Below the pieces are notes generated by a model. That model was given only the letters and a program-made list of their open reading frames with translations, had not been told where the DNA came from and did not search any database. Positions 53,897-63,103 of a DNA stretch of 64,000 bases are shown one piece after another. The first letter of the stretch is position 1. Every line of letters begins with the position of its first letter. The DNA comes from CAWBBA01 sp963729795 (GTDB lineage: Bacteria > Desulfobacterota > Desulfomonilia > Desulfomonilales > Desulfomonilaceae): assembly GCA_963729795.1 (NCBI GenBank), contig CAVSPC010000033.1, forward strand, positions 1-64,000, in the 5' to 3' direction. Both the position numbers and the translations under genes were made by a program.

Positions 53897-55063
53897 TTAG
53901 CTCTGCATACTGATGACATGAAAGCGTTTGTGCAACAATCTTTCATCCAGTTGAACTTGCTTTAGTCTGTTCACGATTCGCTGCGAGGCGCCGCCGTCGC
54001 CATACTGATTGATCAGGTCGGCAAGACCGGCTTTGAACTCCTGGGAGATCGCCTGCTTGATGGCCTGCACGATCTCGTCTCTGCCGTAGCTCGCGTTTAT
54101 CACGTTCTTCCCGTGCAAACGCCCGGCCTGTCGATTGCCGATATTCACTACTGGTAGTTTGAAAGACGCCGCTTCGATAATTCCGGCGGATGAATTGCCC
54201 ACCATGGCCTGGACATGGCTCATCAAGCTGAAATAGCTTTGCGTCCCCAGATTCACTACAACCTGACATCGTTTCTTGTGCTGATCGACAAACTCATGAA
54301 TCATTCTGATGATCACATGGTTCTGCGTGTCCGAATTGGGATAAGTGAATATGACCCCGCAATCCGTCCGTTCCAGGGCGGCCAAAAGCTCACTCATCTG
54401 TGCCTCGGTTTCCTCGAACTCAAGAGTCACGGGATGATAGGTTACAAGAAGCGTGCAATCATGAAGGATTAGGCCGTGCCGTTCGTTCAACGCCCGGGGG
54501 CTTAATAAACTAATATCACGGAGGTTGTCGAGGCTGGGAGCTCCGCATACGGTCACCCGCCACGGTTCTTCTCCCATCTGGATGATTCTCTGAGCGTAGG
54601 TGTCGGTCGATGCAAAGTGCAGGTGACTCATTTTCGTTATTGCATGGCGGATGGACTCGTCGATAGCCCCTTCAGTGGATTCACCGCCATGAATATGAGC
54701 CACGGGAATGTTAAAAGTCAGTGAGGCTGCAACGGCTGCCAGCATTTCCAAACGATCACCCAAAACCAGGAGAATATCAGGACGAAACCGGCAGTAGGAC
54801 TGAGCGAACCCGATGATCCCAAGGCCCAAAGACTTTGCAAGGCTCTCGGAAGTGTCGGACATCAGCAGGATGTCGATGCGATCACCGATTTCGAATCCGT
54901 CTTCTTCTATGGCTTTCACGGTAGAACCGAATTGAGGAGCAAGATGCATACCGGTAACGATAAGATGCAGTTCCAAGTCCGAATCTTGCTGTATGCGCCG
55001 AAGTATGGGCCGATAGATGCCGTAGTCGGAGCGGGCCCCTGTAATAACGCCTACAGTTCTCAT
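53897..55063 (-). CDS. neuC: UDP-N-acetyl-sugar 2-epimerase (hydrolysing), NeuC/LegG type
   Basis: 388 residues. VGVITGARSDYGIYRPILRRI is the family start, followed by GDRLEMLAAVAASLTFNIPVAHIHGGESTEGAIDE and VGNSSAGIIEAASFKLPVVNIGNRQAGR. These enzymes cut UDP (or GDP) from an activated amino sugar while inverting C2, giving the hexose for nonulosonic acid synthesis. In the legionaminic acid pathway LegG plays this part. It is the last gene of the minus-strand cluster, 141 nt behind legB and next to the IS element. Confidence 0.88.
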   Translation of the reverse strand: MRTVGVITGARSDYGIYRPILRRIQQDSDLELHLIVTGMHLAPQFGSTVKAIEEDGFEIGDRIDILLMSDTSESLAKSLGLGIIGFAQSYCRFRPDILLVLGDRLEMLAAVAASLTFNIPVAHIHGGESTEGAIDESIRHAITKMSHLHFASTDTYAQRIIQMGEEPWRVTVCGAPSLDNLRDISLLSPRALNERHGLILHDCTLLVTYHPVTLEFEETEAQMSELLAALERTDCGVIFTYPNSDTQNHVIIRMIHEFVDQHKKRCQVVVNLGTQSYFSLMSHVQAMVGNSSAGIIEAASFKLPVVNIGNRQAGRLHGKNVINASYGRDEIVQAIKQAISQEFKAGLADLINQYGDGGASQRIVNRLKQVQLDERLLHKRFHVISMQS

Positions 55064-55203
55064 CGTTCACGTTCCCGAGAGTGAGGCATGAAGCACGGGT
55101 TCATAATTAACATGTTCGCCTGGTTGCTAGAAATAGCCTACCGCCGAGAATGCGGAAGTCGCGGAGAAGCCTGTTTCGATACTCATTTAACCACACTCCG
55201 GTC

Positions 55204-56199
55204 TCAGATGACATAGACATTGGACTTGTAGACGTCTATGTTGCGTTCCATCCAGTCAATGGTTTTTCTGAGACCCTGCTCTAGTGTGTGTTGGGGCTGC
55301 CAACCGAGGATTTGCCGGGCCTTTCGGCTATCTGCGCACAGACGAAAGACCTCGCTCTTTCCAGGCCGTTGCCGTTGGTTCTCCGATTCCATGGGCAGAT
55401 CTTTACCGAGCACTCGCAAGATTGTGCCGGCCAACTCTTTGACAGAGATCTCTTGGCCTGTCCCCAGGTTCATCACCTGCCCGACCGCATCTTTACACTC
55501 GGCCGCAAGGATGAAGCCTTCAACCGTGTCCGCAACGAAGTTTAGATCTCGTGTGGGCTCCAGGTTCCCGAGGCGCAAGCAAGTCTCTTTAAGCGCTTGG
55601 CTAATTATAGTGGGGATTATCGCTCTGGCTGACTGTCTGGGGCCGTAACAGTTGAAAGGTCGAACCGTGGCGACAGGCAGACCGAACGATCGGTGATAGG
55701 CTTCGGCCATCATGTCGGCTGCTATCTTGCTGGCGGAGTAAGGTGATTGGCCCTGCAGAACGTGCTTTTCATCAATGGGAACGTATTGAGCGGTTCCATA
55801 AACTTCGCTGGTGGAAGTGTGGACCATCATCTGAACTTCAGCACCGAGCGCTTCGTGAAGTACGTTCAGCGTCCCTTCCACGTTCGTTTGCACGTAAGAC
55901 ATAGGGGCACGGTATGAATAGGGTATAGCGATCAGGGCTGCCAAATGAAAAACTGTGTCTACGCCCCGCATCGCATTTTCTACTGTGTTACGGTCCCGCA
56001 CGTCGCCGAGAATTATCTCGACGGAGTCTTTCGCAGCAGAACTATCAAGCCAGCCCCATGAATTGGATGAGTTGTATCGGACAAGCGCCTTGGTTCGCGC
56101 GCCCAATGTCACCAATCGCTCGGCCAGGTGACTACCTATAAACCCCCCTGCCCCTGTAACCAGGACCGATCTCCGGGTCCAATCCGCAGCCACGTTCAC
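55204..56199 (-). CDS. legB: NAD-dependent sugar-nucleotide 4,6-dehydratase, LegB-like
   Basis: 331 residues of the extended SDR family. VLVTGAGGFIGSHLAERL binds NAD, SEVYG carries the active-site Glu/Tyr region, PYSASKIAADMM is YxxxK, and RPFNCYGPRQSARAIIPTII follows. The ALVRYNSSNSWGWLDSS block near residue 40 is typical for LegB/FnlA-like dehydratases. It makes the 4-keto-6-deoxy intermediate of legionaminic acid. The start overlaps the ptmE-like stop by 4 nt (ATGA). The aminotransferase (LegC) that should act next is not in the window. Confidence 0.85.
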   Translation of the reverse strand: MNVAADWTRRSVLVTGAGGFIGSHLAERLVTLGARTKALVRYNSSNSWGWLDSSAAKDSVEIILGDVRDRNTVENAMRGVDTVFHLAALIAIPYSYRAPMSYVQTNVEGTLNVLHEALGAEVQMMVHTSTSEVYGTAQYVPIDEKHVLQGQSPYSASKIAADMMAEAYHRSFGLPVATVRPFNCYGPRQSARAIIPTIISQALKETCLRLGNLEPTRDLNFVADTVEGFILAAECKDAVGQVMNLGTGQEISVKELAGTILRVLGKDLPMESENQRQRPGKSEVFRLCADSRKARQILGWQPQHTLEQGLRKTIDWMERNIDVYKSNVYVI

Positions 56200-57266
56200 A
56201 CTGCCCCTTTCGCATAGTCGCTTAACGCTCTTTCGTAGTCCTCCAACTTTCCGATATCTTGCCAGTACTCTCGAACAGGAAAACTCACCACCCGATAGTT
56301 TTCTTGAAGCAGACGTCTGACCAAATCAGGTATGTCGTAGCGCTGTCCTTCCGGAATCAAGCTGCAGACCCCCGGACTGAGAAGATAAATGCCGGCATTT
56401 ACAAACTGGCTTATTACCGGCTTCTCGGAGATTCCCGTGATTTCGACTCCGTTGGTCTCGATCACTCCATAAGGAACCTCTATATTGTACTGCTTCACAG
56501 CGATCGTCATGTGGGCTGAGTGATCCTCATGGAAATTCATCATTGCACGAAAATCGACTGAGGTTAGCACGTCTCCATTAATAACCAGCAACGGTTCCTG
56601 ACAATCAGCCAAGTGGCACAATGCTCCGGCTGTTCCGAGAGGTTCGCCCTCACCCACGTAATTCATTTGGACACCGTAGCTTCGTCCATCGCCGAAATAC
56701 TGTTCGATGATCTCTTTCTTATAGTGGGTGGCGACGTGTACACTCCGAATTCCCGATTCCCGTAACTGGCCTATTATCCTCTCCAGGAGAGGTTTGTCAC
56801 CGACCGGGAGCATGGGTTTGGGAACATCCTCGGTCAGAGGCCGCAACCGTATGCCGTATCCTCCCGCCATGACTACAGCTTTTAGAGGCGACTCTACGCC
56901 CTGAACCAGGTCCCGGAGCAGCACCAGATCGACAAGGCGTTGCTGGTCATCGAGCAGGGGGATGTGTCGCAGGAAGTCCTTCTTCATAAGGCGTAATAAT
57001 TCGGCATCGGAGGTCCCTTCCAGAGCGGTGACCGGCTTTGGGCTGGGCTTGCAGGCTCGATTTCCCAAAAGGTCCTTCACAGGAGAATCAAGATCAAACG
57101 CAGCCAGGATAGCCCGCCGGATGTCCCCATCCGTTACGGTTCCTACGAGACGACCTTGCGAGTCCGCGATGAGGACGATTTCTTTTCCGTTACGGTCGAT
57201 GCAGGCCATCGCCTCTCTTATGGAAGCGGAGGGGGCAATGCATAAATCGGACAAGTTGGGATGCAT
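56196..57266 (-). CDS. ptmE: CBS-domain sugar nucleotidyltransferase (PtmE-like)
   Basis: 356 residues. Residues 1-115 are a CBS pair (IVLIADSQGRLVGTVTDGDIRRAIL and HIPLLDDQQRLVDLVLL). Residues 120-350 are a nucleotidyltransferase: VVMAGGYGIRLRPLTEDVPKPMLPVGDKPLL and LLVINGDVLTSVDFRAM. PtmE of Campylobacter makes GDP-glucosamine for legionaminic acid; its arrangement of CBS plus transferase is the same. This suggests the GDP-linked route. Position between PseA-like and LegB-like genes supports it. Confidence 0.83.
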   Translation of the reverse strand: MHPNLSDLCIAPSASIREAMACIDRNGKEIVLIADSQGRLVGTVTDGDIRRAILAAFDLDSPVKDLLGNRACKPSPKPVTALEGTSDAELLRLMKKDFLRHIPLLDDQQRLVDLVLLRDLVQGVESPLKAVVMAGGYGIRLRPLTEDVPKPMLPVGDKPLLERIIGQLRESGIRSVHVATHYKKEIIEQYFGDGRSYGVQMNYVGEGEPLGTAGALCHLADCQEPLLVINGDVLTSVDFRAMMNFHEDHSAHMTIAVKQYNIEVPYGVIETNGVEITGISEKPVISQFVNAGIYLLSPGVCSLIPEGQRYDIPDLVRRLLQENYRVVSFPVREYWQDIGKLEDYERALSDYAKGAV

Positions 57267-57306
57267 GATCGTCTATCTTCTCAGCCGAGCCGGGTAGAAC
57301 GAGTTT

Positions 57307-58515
57307 TCAGGAAACCGGATGCCGTAATTTCCACTCTCCGTTGGCTTTTTTCCAGAGGTGTGGCGACCTGAATTTATCGCACAACTCATGGAACCGCTCG
57401 GGTTTCATGCCGACGAAGTCCATAACCTCATTGAAATAGAGATCGGGAAACTCCCCGTCAAAACGACGAACCAGCGCAATACCCTCCTCGCGGGTGAGAT
57501 GCTTGTTGCGAATTTCTTGCGACGCGTCGTAAGAGGCTCTGCCGAGGCCGAACTTAATGTAAGTCGTGTAATAGTGCAAGTCGTCCATCTTGTCGTCGAT
57601 GCTGTTGTATTTGCTGTACGTGCCCTGCGATCGAAACGGCCGGGCCTGAAAACCGGCATGTTCCACTGCGTAGTAATAAGCCTCTTGCGGAGTCCATTTG
57701 ACATAATACCCTAGGTAATGGACTTCTACGGGAATCTTTTCCATCTCCTTCGCATCGAGCGGCAAATAGGCCATTAGATCCGCCAGATTCAAGTCGTAGG
57801 AGTCCAGCAGCTCTCGTATCGACACACCGCCAAGGTAGATGTCCTCAAGGTTCTGCATCGTGTAAAACGATTTGTCCCGCAAAGAAGTTCGGTTGTCCGC
57901 AATGGGATTGCCGTATTCCGCCTCATTCTCGCCGTAAAAGACTAGAGGGATTTGCCATTTCACAGCGATCTTCGCTCCGATGTTCTTCTGGCCAAGAATA
58001 AAAGTTTGGAAAGGATGCAGCAGGTTCTCGACTCCTAGTCTAGTGAGAAGCTTTGCCACCTTCCCATTTTGTTTGAAGGCTATGTTGTCGAAACCTCCGA
58101 CGGCTATCCAGTTCTGATAGTTCTGTAGCCCGTAATCGGTGTAAAGTAGCGGCGACCACGTGACCGTGAGGGGATGCATCCCGTACTTGTATTTCAATAA
58201 ATGGGCGGCAAAAGCGCTGTCCTTTCCTCCACTCCCGGGCAGTATACAATCGTAATGTCCGTCATTCCGGCGGTGTTTGTCGAGCAGTCGCAAAAGCTCT
58301 TTTTCTCTTGCTTCCCAATCCGTTTGCTCTTTCTTTTCCGCGTAACGGCAGGCATCACATATCCCGTCTTCACCAATGCTCAAGGTCGGCGCCTTTCTGT
58401 CCGGTTTGTGCTTGAACTCGGGGTATGAGCTGGGTCGCTGGTTCGACATCACGCACCGTTTGCAGAAAAGCACTTCATTAGGAAGCCCATAATATGCTTC
58501 AAGATCTCCGGGCAT
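57307..58515 (-). CDS. N-acetyl sugar amidotransferase (PseA/PtmG/WbpG-like)
   Basis: 402 residues. CKRCVMSNQRPSS and GICDACRYAEKK form a zinc site, ILPGSGGKDSAFAAHLLKYKYG is an ATP PP-loop, and PFQTFILGQKNIGAKIA follows. WbpG and PseA (Cj1316c) convert an N-acetyl to an N-acetamidino group on sugars, using ammonia made by HisH/HisF-type partners. These partners are the next two genes upstream in the same operon. The modified sugar would be a nonulosonic acid. Stop and start distances are 7 nt (hisH) and 41 nt (ptmE). Confidence 0.85.
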   Translation of the reverse strand: MPGDLEAYYGLPNEVLFCKRCVMSNQRPSSYPEFKHKPDRKAPTLSIGEDGICDACRYAEKKEQTDWEAREKELLRLLDKHRRNDGHYDCILPGSGGKDSAFAAHLLKYKYGMHPLTVTWSPLLYTDYGLQNYQNWIAVGGFDNIAFKQNGKVAKLLTRLGVENLLHPFQTFILGQKNIGAKIAVKWQIPLVFYGENEAEYGNPIADNRTSLRDKSFYTMQNLEDIYLGGVSIRELLDSYDLNLADLMAYLPLDAKEMEKIPVEVHYLGYYVKWTPQEAYYYAVEHAGFQARPFRSQGTYSKYNSIDDKMDDLHYYTTYIKFGLGRASYDASQEIRNKHLTREEGIALVRRFDGEFPDLYFNEVMDFVGMKPERFHELCDKFRSPHLWKKANGEWKLRHPVS

Positions 58516-58522
58516 TATCCTC

Positions 58523-59233
58523 CTACTCCAAGGTCTCGCCGTTTCCCACCAAAACTTTCAGCCGTTCGTACATTCCCAACCCGTCCGGACCGCTTCGCTC
58601 GGGATGGAATTGGAAGGCGCATACGTTCCCTCGTTTGAGGCTCGAACAGAATTCCAGATCGCCGTATCTGCTTTTTGAGAGCGTTACTTCGGGATTCTGG
58701 GGTACTGCATAGAACGAATGAACAAAGTACATATACGTCCCGTCCCTTAGATCGTGCAGAGGAGTCCCATTCCAGGGGTCTTCACTGTCCGCCGAGGCTC
58801 CTTCTGCAGCTTTGAAGGGCTGGGGCCGGAAGATACGGTTCCATCCTATCTGAGGAACTTTCAAAGGGCCGCCTGGACCGTGCGGCTTATCGAAACGCAC
58901 TACCGGACCATCTACGATTCCCAGACCTTTATGCGTACCGAATTCCTGACTCTCGGTCATCAATAACTGAAGTCCAAGGCATATACCGATCAAAGGTTTG
59001 GAGGAGTCTGCCACGTCCTTGAGGGGCTCGATCAAGTCCAGCCTTTTAAGCGAATTCATGGCGTCCCCGAACGCTCCCACGCCTGGCAAAATCACTGCAT
59101 CAGCGGAGAGAACATGACTTTTCTCGGAAGTAATAAACGCGTGTATGCCCACGTGCTCGCATGCATGTTTCACGCTGAAAAGGTTTCCGAGACCAAGATC
59201 GACTATGGCCACTTTAGGTCCGATATCGTCCAT
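58523..59233 (-). CDS. hisH: HisH-like glutamine amidotransferase subunit
   Basis: 236 residues. VAIVDLGLGNLFSVKHACEHVG is the HisH start, ICLGLQLLMTESQEFG has the nucleophile Cys, and CAFQFHPERSG gives His and Glu. In histidine synthesis HisH supplies ammonia to HisF. The other his genes are absent and an amidotransferase for sugars is next to it, so it most likely feeds acetamidino formation, as HisH2 in Pseudomonas O-antigen loci. The gap to hisF-like is 2 nt. Confidence 0.88.
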   Translation of the reverse strand: MDDIGPKVAIVDLGLGNLFSVKHACEHVGIHAFITSEKSHVLSADAVILPGVGAFGDAMNSLKRLDLIEPLKDVADSSKPLIGICLGLQLLMTESQEFGTHKGLGIVDGPVVRFDKPHGPGGPLKVPQIGWNRIFRPQPFKAAEGASADSEDPWNGTPLHDLRDGTYMYFVHSFYAVPQNPEVTLSKSRYGDLEFCSSLKRGNVCAFQFHPERSGPDGLGMYERLKVLVGNGETLE

Positions 59234-59235
59234 GT

Positions 59236-60096
59236 TCAGTCCGATGACTTGAAGCGGCAGTTCAGCCCGAAGTCGGTCAGGTACTCTTTGAGATCCGGTA
59301 TGGAAGCATCCTGAATCTTCGGTCCTGGGGCACCCTTCCGAAGAAACTCTATGTTGCCCTCATCGCGGAATTCGTCACAGTTCGGTTGGCGAAGCCTAGC
59401 ACAGTTGTAATGAAACATTGACGCTATACTCACTGCGTCCGCTTTTCCTTCCGTTATCACATCCGCAACATGATTCGGAGCGCCTGCGCCTCCGGAGGCT
59501 ATGACAGGAATAGAAACCGATTCCGCGATCTTCCTGGTGAGTTTCAGATCAAAACCCTTGCCTGTCCCTTCCATGTTAATTGAGGTCACAACAAGCTCTC
59601 CGGCACCAAGTTCGGCTGCTCGTAAAGCCCATTCAAATGCGTCCAGACCTGTCCGCTCCCGCCCGTAATCCGTGTACTGCTCGTATGTGCCATCGGATTT
59701 TCTGATTGCCTCAATAGACACCACTATCGTCGATGAGCCAAAGGCGCGGGCCGCTTCGCTTATGAGGTCAGGTCGTCGCACCGCGGCGGTGTTTATGGCA
59801 ACCTTGTCTGCACCTGCTCTCAATGTCTCACGTATATCCTCCAAAGTCCTCAGCCCGCCGCCCACAACGAGAGGTATGAAAATCTGGCGCGCGGTTCGTT
59901 CTATGATTTGATTGAGACTGTTCCTGCCGTAGAGGCTGGCAACCGCATCGATGTACATCAATTCGTCCGCGCCGGTCTCATAATAGTGCCTAGCGAAGTA
60001 TTCGGGTTTCCCGAGCACGCGAAGGCCCTCGAAGTTTATGCCTTTCACCAAATTGGGCCCTTTGATGTCAAGTCGAGGGATGATGCGAATGTTCAC
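59236..60096 (-). CDS. hisF: HisF-like cyclase subunit
   Basis: 286 residues from GTG 60096; the frame opens 34 codons earlier inside the acetyltransferase gene, without similarity. IIPRLDIKGPNLVKGINFEGL begins the TIM barrel, VVGGGLRTLEDIRETLRAGADKV is a phosphate-binding loop, and VVTSINMEGTGKGFDLKLT and VIASGGAGAPNHV follow. The C-terminus is about 30 residues longer than in histidine-pathway HisF. With HisH it would make ammonia or an amidino donor for the PseA-like protein. Confidence 0.87.
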   Translation of the reverse strand: MNIRIIPRLDIKGPNLVKGINFEGLRVLGKPEYFARHYYETGADELMYIDAVASLYGRNSLNQIIERTARQIFIPLVVGGGLRTLEDIRETLRAGADKVAINTAAVRRPDLISEAARAFGSSTIVVSIEAIRKSDGTYEQYTDYGRERTGLDAFEWALRAAELGAGELVVTSINMEGTGKGFDLKLTRKIAESVSIPVIASGGAGAPNHVADVITEGKADAVSIASMFHYNCARLRQPNCDEFRDEGNIEFLRKGAPGPKIQDASIPDLKEYLTDFGLNCRFKSSD

Positions 60097-60121
60097 TGGT
60101 GAAACTGAGACCTCGTGTTGT

Positions 60122-60799
60122 CTACGAGCGTGACATCTTCCTCGGGATGCCGGTCGGCCTGGCCGGAACGCCCACGACCGTCGCACGGGGAGGAACATCT
60201 TCCACTACCACAGCGCCGGCTCCTACAATTGCCGCCTCGCCTATGGAGATTAGCTGTCTGACGGCTGCGCCGCACCCAATGTGGGCTCCGTCTCCGACCC
60301 GCACTGTGCTGGCCAGGACAGCGCCGCTGGCCACATGGACATGATCGCCGATAATGCAATCATGCTCAACCACGGCACCGCTGTTGACTATGACATTACG
60401 ACCGAGTTTCGCACCGGTGTTTACTATGCTGCCCGGCAGCAATTGGCAACCCGCGCCGATCTCCGCCCACGGGGAACAGAAAGAGGTGGGGTGTTTGATC
60501 GTCAGTGGGCGCAATCCTTTAAGAATCCCATGCTCAAACAGCCGCTTGCGGGGCTCGTTGTTACCCACTGCGCCCACACCTACAACAAAAAAACCAGCCC
60601 CGTCGGCCATGAGTTGCGGCAAGAGTGAATCGTCGCCGAGAATTGGAACATCCAGCAACTTTTGTCCCCATCGGGAACTATCCTGGTCGAGAATAACCAA
60701 AGATAATGCAAAATTATCAGCTCGCAAACATTCGATCAACACCTTTGCGTGACCGCCTCCCCCGAATATCACACACAGATTCGCTGAATGTATCGGCAT
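60122..60799 (-). CDS. neuD: NeuD-like hexapeptide-repeat acetyltransferase
   Basis: 225 residues from ATG 60799 (another ATG at 60826 overlaps neuB). LCVIFGGGGHAKVLIECLRAD is the Rossmann-like PglD/NeuD N-domain. A left-handed beta helix follows with repeats such as IVNTGAKLGRNVIVNSGAVVEHDCI and VGDGAHIGCGAAV. The family moves an acetyl group from acetyl-CoA to an amino sugar (LegH/PglD role) or to sialic acid. Here N-acetylation at C4 of the precursor is the likely job, by its place in the operon. Confidence 0.85.
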   Translation of the reverse strand: MPIHSANLCVIFGGGGHAKVLIECLRADNFALSLVILDQDSSRWGQKLLDVPILGDDSLLPQLMADGAGFFVVGVGAVGNNEPRKRLFEHGILKGLRPLTIKHPTSFCSPWAEIGAGCQLLPGSIVNTGAKLGRNVIVNSGAVVEHDCIIGDHVHVASGAVLASTVRVGDGAHIGCGAAVRQLISIGEAAIVGAGAVVVEDVPPRATVVGVPARPTGIPRKMSRS

Positions 60800-60809
60800 T
60801 TGATAAGTC

Positions 60810-61859
60810 TCAAACCAATAGATCAAAGGTGATTATCGAGTTTATATCAAGGTCCAGGCTGGTCTTGCGTCCTATTATCGCCGCCAAATATGTGGGGTCG
60901 AGCCCTCCGGAACTGCGGCGCAGCGCCAGGTCTTCAGCTACTATAGTTCGGCCCGCCGGAATAGGCCGAGCAGCCACCACTGATTTTCTGGCAACGCGTC
61001 TCATCTTGAGTTCTGATGGGGTCGGAACTTTTACTCCATTCCCCAGGGCGCTCTCAACGACACGAACCGTTTCAACCATAGCTCCGAATTCAGCGGGATT
61101 TAAAGAAGCCTTGTGGTCCGGTCCAGACATAGTCCGGTCAAGGGTCAGGTGCTTTTCGATGAGTCGTGCTCCTCTGGCAACGGCTGCCAGAGTAACTTCA
61201 AAGCCCGGTGTGTGATCTGAAAATCCCACCGGATAGCCAAAAGTCAGGGCTAGAGTGTCCATAGCCCTGAGGTTGCACGATGCGGGTTGAGCGGGATAAT
61301 CCGACACGCAATGCAAGAGAATCAATTCGGAATTGCCGGTCCCCTCGATGCTCCGTACCGCGGCCTCCACCTCGGCGAGATATGCCATACCTGTGGAAAG
61401 TACGACTGACTTGCCTTTAAGCGCCACTCGTCGGAGGAAAGGTAAGTTCGCAACATCTCCGGACGCGATCTTGAAGCACGAGAGGCCGAGATTATCGAGG
61501 AAATCTGCACTGTCATCATCGTGAGGCGTTGAAAGGAAAAGAATGCCTTTGCCGTCAGCATAGAATTTTAATTCGGCAAACTCGTGGTTATTCAATTCCA
61601 GTTGTTTAAGCATCTCGTACTGGCCTAAGTTGCCCGGCATGTTACAGCGTTGGTAATCAGCCATCTCGGCGTCAGGTGTAACAAGTTTGTCAGCCCGAAA
61701 TGTCTGAAATTTGACAGCGTCGGCTCGGGCATTCAGTGCCGCATCAACAAGCCTTTTCGCGGTCTCAAGATTGCCATTGTGATTGACTCCGGCTTCCGCG
61801 ATGATGAAGCAACGTTCATCAGGGCCTACGCGAAATGCTCCGATGTTAACAGGTTTCAT
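60810..61859 (-). CDS. neuB: N-acetylneuraminate/legionaminate synthase
   Basis: 349 residues. CFIIAEAGVNHNGNLETAKRL starts the TIM barrel; FKIASGDVANLPFLRRVA, VGFSDHTPGFEVTLAAVARGA and IEKHLTLDRTMSGPDHKASL are signatures. The last 70 residues form the SAF (antifreeze-like) domain (ARPIPAGRTIVAEDLALRR). It condenses an N-acetyl hexosamine with phosphoenolpyruvate into a nine-carbon acid. Whether the product is neuraminic, legionaminic or another isomer depends on the dehydratase and aminotransferase; LegB argues for legionaminic type. It follows neuA by one base. Confidence 0.92.
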   Translation of the reverse strand: MKPVNIGAFRVGPDERCFIIAEAGVNHNGNLETAKRLVDAALNARADAVKFQTFRADKLVTPDAEMADYQRCNMPGNLGQYEMLKQLELNNHEFAELKFYADGKGILFLSTPHDDDSADFLDNLGLSCFKIASGDVANLPFLRRVALKGKSVVLSTGMAYLAEVEAAVRSIEGTGNSELILLHCVSDYPAQPASCNLRAMDTLALTFGYPVGFSDHTPGFEVTLAAVARGARLIEKHLTLDRTMSGPDHKASLNPAEFGAMVETVRVVESALGNGVKVPTPSELKMRRVARKSVVAARPIPAGRTIVAEDLALRRSSGGLDPTYLAAIIGRKTSLDLDINSIITFDLLV

Positions 61860-61860
61860 T

Positions 61861-62571
61861 TCAGTGGCGATCCTTCAAGACCAAATCCGCCAGGTACAAA
61901 TCCCAAGGAGTGTCGACATCCAGAGAGCGTTCGGGCGGCATGACAAAGGAGAACGTGTTGTCCGTGTCAAATGTTTTCCATTCCATCAATACTTTGTAAC
62001 GGGCCAAATAGATGGCTCCGTTTAGGGCGTACAATGGAGGAAGGTCCTGGCGCCGGTCTATTGGCCGATCAAGCTTGATGAAATCTGTCACGCGACCGTC
62101 ATCGTGTATCTGCTTCATCCAGTAAGGGTGGGCCTCAGCCGGTGTGACGCTCACGACAGCATCGGCCTTTCTCTCGACGGCCAAAGCAATGGCATTATCA
62201 ATGTCCTCGGAGATTCGGAGTGGTGACGTAGGCTGGAGTAGCATTATCAAATCGGGTCTGTACCCTTGGTTTTCTTCCAGCCACTCGGCCGCGTGCAAAA
62301 CCGGCGCAACCCCAGGCGTGTCATCCTGCGCGAGATTCTCCGGGCGCATGAATGGCGCCTCAGCGCCGTATCGAAGCGCAACCTCGACGATCTGGCTTGA
62401 TTCTGTGGAGACGATTACACGATCGAGCAAGGTGGCTGCAAGAGCAGCTTCAACCGTCCATGCAATAAGGGGCTTGCCCGCCACGGGCCTCAGGTTCTTG
62501 CCGGGTATTCCCTTCGAACCACTGCGAGCAGGTATGATAGCCGCACAGACAGGTCTCTTTGTTTCAACCAA
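61861..62571 (-). CDS. neuA: CMP-nonulosonic acid cytidylyltransferase
   Basis: 236 residues from TTG 62571, with AAAGGGA at good spacing. CAAIIPARSGSKGIPGKNLRPVAGKPLIAW is the family start (given in parts: IPARSGSKGIPGKN is the CTP loop), LLQPTSPLRISEDIDNAI and ERSLDVDTPWDLYLADLVL follow. It activates the sugar acid to its CMP form for transfer to a surface glycan or flagellin. It is the first gene of the operon. An inverted repeat ATGCCGAAC/GTTCCGGCAT at 62589-62613 is just upstream and may be an operator or leader hairpin. Confidence 0.9.
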   Translation of the reverse strand: MVETKRPVCAAIIPARSGSKGIPGKNLRPVAGKPLIAWTVEAALAATLLDRVIVSTESSQIVEVALRYGAEAPFMRPENLAQDDTPGVAPVLHAAEWLEENQGYRPDLIMLLQPTSPLRISEDIDNAIALAVERKADAVVSVTPAEAHPYWMKQIHDDGRVTDFIKLDRPIDRRQDLPPLYALNGAIYLARYKVLMEWKTFDTDNTFSFVMPPERSLDVDTPWDLYLADLVLKDRH

Positions 62572-62985
62572 GTGAGTCCCTTTGTCTCATGCCGAACTCC
62601 CGTGTTCCGGCATAATCTTCTTGAAGTGATTTGACCCTATAAAGCAGCGGGTGCTCTCAACATCTTCAATATGGGACAATTTTATAAAGCTCCGCTTTGT
62701 GGCGAAGACGTTAAGACTGTGACATCACGGCTCTTATCTCAAGATCCCGTCTAAACGGCCTCGACTCGTTAGCTTCAGTCTCATAAACAGTAAGTGACTA
62801 TGTTTGCGATTATACTATCCCCAAGGCAAGCGGGCAAGGACCTGTGCGTTCAAATACGTTGTAATGACTTTGAAGTTTGAAAGCAGCCAAGATGAATCCG
62901 GTAAAGAAACGGTGACGGGATGGGAGTGCGATCGTCTCGAAGACGCTGACATCCGATAACGGCGGCTGGAGGGCTGCCCATAATC
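62572..62985. other. Intergenic region upstream of the nonulosonic acid operon
   Basis: No gene recognised. It holds the inverted repeat ATGCCGAACTCCCGTGTTCCGGCAT (in two halves around 62589-62613); a promoter for the operon must lie here but none stands out. Confidence 0.4.
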
Positions 62986-63015
62986 TTGACATTATAGCGT
63001 GGCGGATGCTATTTT
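62986..63015 (+). promoter_or_regulatory. Promoter of the tRNA gene
   Basis: TTGACA (62986-62991) and TATTTT (63010-63015) are 18 bp apart, ending 11 bp before the tRNA. Confidence 0.6.
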
Positions 63016-63026
63016 CAGTCCCGTAT

Positions 63027-63103
63027 GGCGGTGTAGCTCAGCAGGTTAGAGCATGCGGCTCATATCCGCAGTGTCCGGGGTTCAAGTCCCTGCACCGCCA
63101 CCA
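63027..63103 (+). tRNA. tRNA with CAU anticodon (Met, elongator-like)
   Basis: The acceptor GGCGGTG pairs with CACCGCC, followed by A and an encoded CCA. The D arm is AGCTCAGCAGGTTAGAGC, the anticodon arm TGCGG-CTCATAT-CCGCA, and the T arm CGGGG-TTCAAGT-CCCTG. The first pair is G-C, so it is not initiator tRNA. CAU may be elongator Met or the lysidine-modified Ile2; the overall pattern fits elongator Met. Confidence 0.9.
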
